Assembly (NCBI GenBank): GCA_964441925.1
Contig: CAYTVY010000013.1
Coordinates: 1 to 29,720, forward strand
Direction: 5' to 3'
DNA length: 29,720 nt
Source: Geothermobacter sp964441925
GTDB lineage: Bacteria; Desulfobacterota; Desulfuromonadia; Desulfuromonadales; Geothermobacteraceae
A model generated the notes under the pieces. It worked only from the letters and a program-made list of their open reading frames with translations. It did not search any database and was not told the origin of the DNA. The translations under genes were made by a program, and so were the position numbers. Below, piece after piece: positions 23,594 to 29,720 of the stretch (position 1 is the first letter of the stretch; every line of letters begins with the position of its first letter).

Positions 23594-23720
23594 AGTGACG
23601 AGGGACGAGGGACGAGGGACGAGTGACGGGTGACGCGTGACGGGTGGCGAGCCTTCCAGCCTTCCAGCCTTCCAGCCTTCAGCCTCGTCCCTCGTCACTC
23701 GTCACTCGTCCCTCGTCACT
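23594..23720. repeat. Compound tandem/inverted repeat between convergent genes
   Basis: The left part is a run of heptamers of the form GTGACGA/GGGACGA (23594 to about 23635). The middle has about four CCTTCCAG-type octamers (about 23652-23682). The right part (about 23683-23720) is the reverse complement of the heptamer run and reaches the cheV stop codon. Together they can fold into a long imperfect hairpin, which may end transcription from both sides. Confidence 0.8.
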
Positions 23721-24666
23721 TATTTGAAAAAAGCATGCCGTCGAGCATCTCGACCAGTTCCGGGATCTGCGGCTTGGTGACGTAGCCGTCGGCGCCGACC
23801 AGGTCGCATTTTTCGGCCATCTGCTCGTTGATCAGGGAGGAGAACATGACGATCTTCAGATCCGTGAGGTTGAGCTGTTCGCGTACCTTTCGGCAGACAG
23901 TGAGGCCGTCCATTTTGGGCATTTCGATGTCGGAAATCACCAGGTGCAGCTCGTTCCCCAGTGAAGGACCGTGCTGCTGGTACAGCTCGCAGATCCGGTC
24001 GAAACAGTCCTTGCCGTTGTCGAAGGTTTCGAGATTTTCGTAACCGGAACCGGCCAGCACCTTGGTGATGCCGGCGCGGATCAGGGCCGAATCCTCGGCC
24101 AGCATCAGTTTCTTCTGGCGGCGGGTTTCCGGGGTGGCGAACTCGGTGGCCCCCTGTGCAAGGTCGTAGGCCATCGATGCATCGGGATTGATTTCGGCGA
24201 TGACGTATTCGAGATCGAGGATCAGAATCTCCCGGTCATCGATGTGAATGCTGCCGGTGAAACGCGGCTTGAACTGGTCGAGAAAGACGGAAAACGGCTG
24301 GACCTGCTCCCAGGAAACCCGGTGAATCTGGTTGACACCATCGACCAGAAATCCGTTGATCAGGTTGTTGAATTCACAGACCAGCACCACCTGGCGGTTG
24401 TCTGGCCCGTTCTCGTTCCGGTGCTTGATGTCGACATGCTTGCGGGTGTCGACCAGGGGAATGGTGCGACCGCGCAACAACAGGGTGCCAAGGACGGAAG
24501 GGTGGGTATCGGGCAGATGGGTCACCGCCTCCGGATCGTAGGTGATGATCTCACGCAGCTTGTGCACATTGATGCCGAAGGGCTGGCCGCAGAGATAGAA
24601 CTCGATGATCTCCATCTCGTTGCTGCCGCTTTCCAGAAGAATTTCCTGCCGTTTCACATTTTCCAT
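23716..24666 (-). CDS. cheV: Chemotaxis protein CheV (CheW-receiver fusion)
   Basis: This 316-residue protein joins a CheW-like coupling domain (about 17-165, including FYLCGQPFGINVHKLREII and the LLLRGRTIPLVD strand region) to a receiver domain (about 186-314). The receiver has acidic residues E191-D192, phosphoacceptor D246 (VISDIEMPKMDG) and K298. It couples chemoreceptors to CheA and may tune their signalling through its own phosphorylation. The ATG at 24666 starts MENVKRQEILLESGS, typical of the family. It converges on the c-di-GMP gene across a repeat. No other chemotaxis genes are in the window. Confidence 0.95.
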   Translation of the reverse strand: MENVKRQEILLESGSNEMEIIEFYLCGQPFGINVHKLREIITYDPEAVTHLPDTHPSVLGTLLLRGRTIPLVDTRKHVDIKHRNENGPDNRQVVLVCEFNNLINGFLVDGVNQIHRVSWEQVQPFSVFLDQFKPRFTGSIHIDDREILILDLEYVIAEINPDASMAYDLAQGATEFATPETRRQKKLMLAEDSALIRAGITKVLAGSGYENLETFDNGKDCFDRICELYQQHGPSLGNELHLVISDIEMPKMDGLTVCRKVREQLNLTDLKIVMFSSLINEQMAEKCDLVGADGYVTKPQIPELVEMLDGMLFSNK

Positions 24667-24904
24667 GACAACCCCCGTCGATGTCCTTTCTCCGATTCAC
24701 GACCACACCATCTTTTCGCCCATTGGCGCCTCACCACTACAAAAAACACCGCCACACCGTGAACCGGATACTTCCGGTGCGGAAGTGCCGCAAAACGCCT
24801 CTTAGTTCAATTCGACCGCCGGCACCGATTCTTTAACATTTTTCGCTCGGCTCCCGGTCCGCACCTCCTTGCCACACCTGCAGACGCGTGCTACAACAGC
24901 CGCC
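24667..24904. other. Divergent intergenic region, cheV / endonuclease III-like gene
   Basis: These 238 bases hold no gene. A 7-bp inverted repeat ACTTCCG-GTG-CGGAAGT (24770-24786) is the only clear element and could be an operator. No strong sigma-70 pair is seen in either direction. Confidence 0.4.
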
Positions 24905-25615
24905 ATGCAACAACCAACGTCCCCCGCGCACAACCGGATGCTTCTCGCCATCTACCACCGCCTGCACGAACACTTCGGCCCGCAGAACTGGTGGCCCGCC
25001 GACACCCCCTTCGAAACCGCCGTCGGCGCCATCCTCACCCAGAACACGGCCTGGACCAACGTGGAAAAGGCCATCGCCAACCTGCGCCGCGCCAACGCCC
25101 TGAGCTGCCGGGCCATGCTGCAAACACCGCGCGCACGACTCGAGGAACTGATCCGGCCGGCCGGTTTCTTCCGCCAGAAGAGCGAGCGGCTGTACCTGTT
25201 CTGCCGCCACCTGCAACAGCATCATGACGGCTGTCTCGAACGGCTGCTGGCGGCACCGACGGCAACGGCCAGGCGTGAACTGCTGGAGCTGAAAGGGGTG
25301 GGGCCGGAAACAGCCGATTCGATCCTGCTCTACGGCGGCCACCACGCCAGTTTCGTGGTCGATGCCTATACCCGCCGCCTGCTGCTGCGGCTCGCCCTGC
25401 TCCCCGGTCGGGGAACCTACGACGAGATTCGCGACTTCTTCATGGACAACCTGCCCGCCGACGCCTCGCTGTTCAACGAATACCATGCCCTGATCGTGGT
25501 TCTGGGCAAGAGCAACTGCCGAAAGCGGAACCCGCGCTGTTCCGGCTGTCCCCTGGCCGATCTCTGCCGTCATGCCGACGGCACGCGCCCGCCGGACGGG
25601 AACACCACCCACTGA
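24905..25615 (+). CDS. Endonuclease III-family DNA glycosylase
   Basis: This 236-residue HhH-GPD protein is likely to remove damaged bases. The hairpin-helix-hairpin ELKGVGPETAD is at 128-138, the catalytic Asp is D153 (FVVDAYTRR), and an iron-sulphur loop is formed by C205, C212, C215 and C221 (C-x6-C-x2-C-x5-C). The Lys that gives E. coli Nth its lyase activity (in GVGRKTA) is replaced by Glu here (GVGPETA). It is therefore probably a monofunctional glycosylase of the COG2231/MagIII-like branch, not a true Nth. The ATG at 24905 is preferred over an upstream TTG. The ribosome binding site is weak. Confidence 0.88.
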   Translation: MQQPTSPAHNRMLLAIYHRLHEHFGPQNWWPADTPFETAVGAILTQNTAWTNVEKAIANLRRANALSCRAMLQTPRARLEELIRPAGFFRQKSERLYLFCRHLQQHHDGCLERLLAAPTATARRELLELKGVGPETADSILLYGGHHASFVVDAYTRRLLLRLALLPGRGTYDEIRDFFMDNLPADASLFNEYHALIVVLGKSNCRKRNPRCSGCPLADLCRHADGTRPPDGNTTH

Positions 25616-25674
25616 CCCGGGCGGCCGTCGGACGGCGGACGACCTGTGCCGTAGACGGCACGAAAAATGTGACA

Positions 25675-25697
25675 AATTGACCCAATTGATATAATTG
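25675..25697 (+). promoter_or_regulatory. Promoter with three 9-bp direct repeats
   Basis: AATTG occurs at 25675, 25684 and 25693, exactly nine bases apart. The last two flank an extended -10 element TGATATAAT (25687-25695). Tandem sites on a regular period are typical operators of ribbon-helix-helix repressors, and the gene at 25901 encodes one. No clear -35 pairs with this -10. Autoregulation is inferred. Confidence 0.6.
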
Positions 25698-25900
25698 TGG
25701 GATATTTTGTCCATAGGGGTCGACGGGCCGATTTTTGCCTCCCAGGAAAATCCAGCCGCAACAACCCGATTTCATTGGCTTATCAAGTTACCCGCCCCTT
25801 GTTGCATTTTTTGGCAACCCCATTGCAGACGTATACAAACCATAAAATGACCGCCCCACACGGGCGAACGGAAAATTTTTTCTTTCAAGGAGTCGATGCA

Positions 25901-26068
25901 ATGGGCAAAACGGTCAAGAATCCGAAACGGTTCATCATCTCCTGCCGGGTCAACGACGAAGAGATGCGGTTGCTGCAGCAGCGGGCAAAGGAAGCCGGCA
26001 CCAACATCTCCAACCTGTTGCGGGCCAGCCTCGAGATCGATCGCATGAACCAGCGCCAGGTCGTCTGA
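25901..26068 (+). CDS. Small ribbon-helix-helix DNA-binding protein
   Basis: This 55-residue protein has the ribbon-helix-helix pattern: a beta strand RFIISCRV (10-17), helix 1 NDEEMRLLQQRAKEAG (18-33), and helix 2 starting NISNLLRASLEI (35-46). Such proteins dimerise and bind tandem DNA sites. AAGGAG lies eight bases before the ATG. The transcript would carry a long leader of about 200 bases from the extended -10 at 25687-25695. No toxin gene is beside it, so it is more likely a stand-alone regulator than an antitoxin. Confidence 0.8.
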   Translation: MGKTVKNPKRFIISCRVNDEEMRLLQQRAKEAGTNISNLLRASLEIDRMNQRQVV

Positions 26069-26094
26069 ACCGGCGCGGCGTCTCACGGGCACGA

Positions 26095-26131
26095 CCAGCT
26101 CACCAGGCGGCCGCGGCCGCCTGAGAGCTGG
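26095..26131. terminator. GC-rich hairpin downstream of the ribbon-helix-helix gene
   Basis: CCAGCTC (26095-26101) pairs with GAGCTGG (26125-26131) around an inner AGGCGGC/GCCGCCT stem. There is no T tract, so it may be a processing or REP-like element rather than a standard intrinsic terminator. Confidence 0.45.
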
Positions 26132-26175
26132 TGCCTGCCACCTTCCTCCTCCCCCCTGCCGGCAAAGCCTTTTTC

Positions 26176-26204
26176 TTGCGATTTCCGGCCTGCTCTGCTA
26201 CCTT
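26176..26204 (+). promoter_or_regulatory. Candidate promoter for ileS
   Basis: TTGCGA (26176-26181) and TACCTT (26199-26204) have a 17-base spacer and lie about 94 bases before the ileS start. No T-box or other riboswitch signature is seen in the leader. Confidence 0.4.
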
Positions 26205-26297
26205 GATGCACTTGATTTTCCGCCGGGGCACACCGCAGGAGCACCACGCTCCGTCCCGGCCGATGATCGCATCTCACCGGTCAGCAAGGAGCGGTCC

Positions 26298-29080
<2,783 letters not shown>

Positions 29081-29081
<1 letters not shown>

Positions 29082-29587
29082 TGGCTCCCCAACGCTACCG
29101 CATCCTGGCCGTCGTCGGCATGATCGTGGTCGGCATCGACCAGTGGAGCAAGAAGGTCATCGTCGACCGCTTCGCGCTTTACGAGGCGCTCGAACTGGTG
29201 GAAAACTTCTTCCACATCACCTACGTCCGCAACAAGGGAGCCGCCTTCGGCATGCTGGCCGGCAGTCCTCTGCGCCTCCCCTTTTTCATCGCCGTCACCC
29301 TGGTTGCCTGCGGTATCATCATCGGTTACCTGCGACGGTTGCCGGACGACCGCAAAATGGCGGCAACAGCCTTGGCCCTCATCTTCGGCGGCGCCATCGG
29401 CAACCTGATCGACCGCGTCCGCCTCGGCGAGGTGATCGACTTCATCGACGTGCACTGGTATCAGTACCACTGGCCGGCCTTCAACATCGCCGACTCGGCC
29501 ATCTGCGTCGGCGTCGGCCTGCTGCTGCTCGACACGTGGCGGCATGACCGGACGGCGGCCCGGCCAACCGGCAAGGATGCCCCATGA
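29081..29587 (+). CDS. lspA: Lipoprotein signal peptidase (signal peptidase II)
   Basis: This 168-residue inner-membrane aspartic protease removes signal peptides from prolipoproteins. Four membrane helices are visible (about 9-25, 66-84, 95-110 and 137-152). Catalytic Asps are D111 (GNLIDR) and D138 (NIADS), and conserved D20 (IDQWSK) and N51 (VRNKGAAFGML) are present. The ileS-lspA order is common in bacteria. Its stop overlaps the start of a lipoprotein gene by four bases. Confidence 0.97.
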
Positions 29588-29720
29588 AAAGCCTGTTCAC
29601 CCTGCTGTTCCTGCTTGTCCTGATGACCCTGACCGGCTGTCAGTGCCTGTCCGGATTCGGTCGCGATCTGCAGGACTTCGGCAAGTGGATCGAGCAACAG
29701 GGCTCCGGCAATCGCCAATA
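29584..29720 (+). CDS. Entericidin-like small lipoprotein (3' end at window edge)
   Basis: Forty-five codons are inside the window, and the last two bases (TA) could begin a stop codon. The product has a hydrophobic signal peptide and the lipobox LTGC (C19), followed by GFGRDLQDFGKWIE. This matches the GFGxDxQxxGxxIE pattern of entericidin A/B-type outer-membrane lipoproteins. The ATG overlaps the lspA stop, so substrate and processing enzyme are translated in step. The family call is by pattern. Confidence 0.75.
   Translation, partial: MKSLFTLLFLLVLMTLTGCQCLSGFGRDLQDFGKWIEQQGSGNRQ

Noticed and set aside
26132..26297. Possible T-box leader upstream of ileS
   Set aside because: No T-box consensus or specifier/antiterminator arrangement could be seen. 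T-boxes are also rare outside Gram-positive bacteria.

Overview
The window is high-GC bacterial chromosome. Codon use and protein styles (CheV, a REC-PAS-PAS-GGDEF-EAL protein, a DUF1059-type small protein, IleS-LspA order) fit a Desulfuromonadales/Geobacter-like deltaproteobacterium. That placement is inference. It has three parts: the left end of a Mu-like transposable prophage (1-6422), a complete type III-A CRISPR-Cas locus (about 6690-20550), and ordinary host genes (20551-29720).

Prophage (1-6422). Reading leftward on the minus strand are a Ner-like regulator, a CII-like regulator, two small unknown genes, a MuA-type DDE transposase, a MuB-type ATPase and the first codons of another gene. 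Divergent on the plus strand are an HTH repressor and two membrane-protein genes lying between the repressor and the phage end. Repeated GGTTGCRACC palindromes fill the region between ner and the repressor. Three TGGTGCCA-type sites spaced like Mu L1-L3 place the left terminus near 6422. The repressor and the first membrane protein share an AVVQGS motif resembling amyloid-signalling motifs.

CRISPR-Cas (6690-20550). Unit 1 is cas6 plus a CARF-family (NE0113/TIGR02584) gene with an apparent C-terminal winged helix. Unit 2 is cas10-csm2-csm3-csm4-csm5, then a leader and a 17-repeat array. Unit 3 is cas1, two tandem cas2 genes, a CARF-HEPN RNase (Cas02710/Csm6-like) and a translationally coupled HD-domain protein. 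Active-site residues of the Cas10 HD and cyclase domains, the Csm3 RNase, Cas1 and the HEPN domain are all present. A complete interference-plus-cyclic-oligoadenylate pathway is therefore expected. The same 16-bp inverted repeat (ACGGCAA-N2-TTGCCGT) precedes each of the three units. The CARF-winged-helix protein is the obvious candidate to bind it, giving a second-messenger-responsive circuit for the locus. This is the main hypothesis of the report. The HD protein is a candidate for shutting the signal off.

Host genes (20551-29720). These are a DUF1059-like small protein with a strong terminator, a c-di-GMP turnover protein, a convergent cheV, an endonuclease III-family glycosylase, a ribbon-helix-helix regulator with three 9-bp direct repeats over its promoter, and an ileS-lspA-entericidin-like lipoprotein operon running off the right edge.
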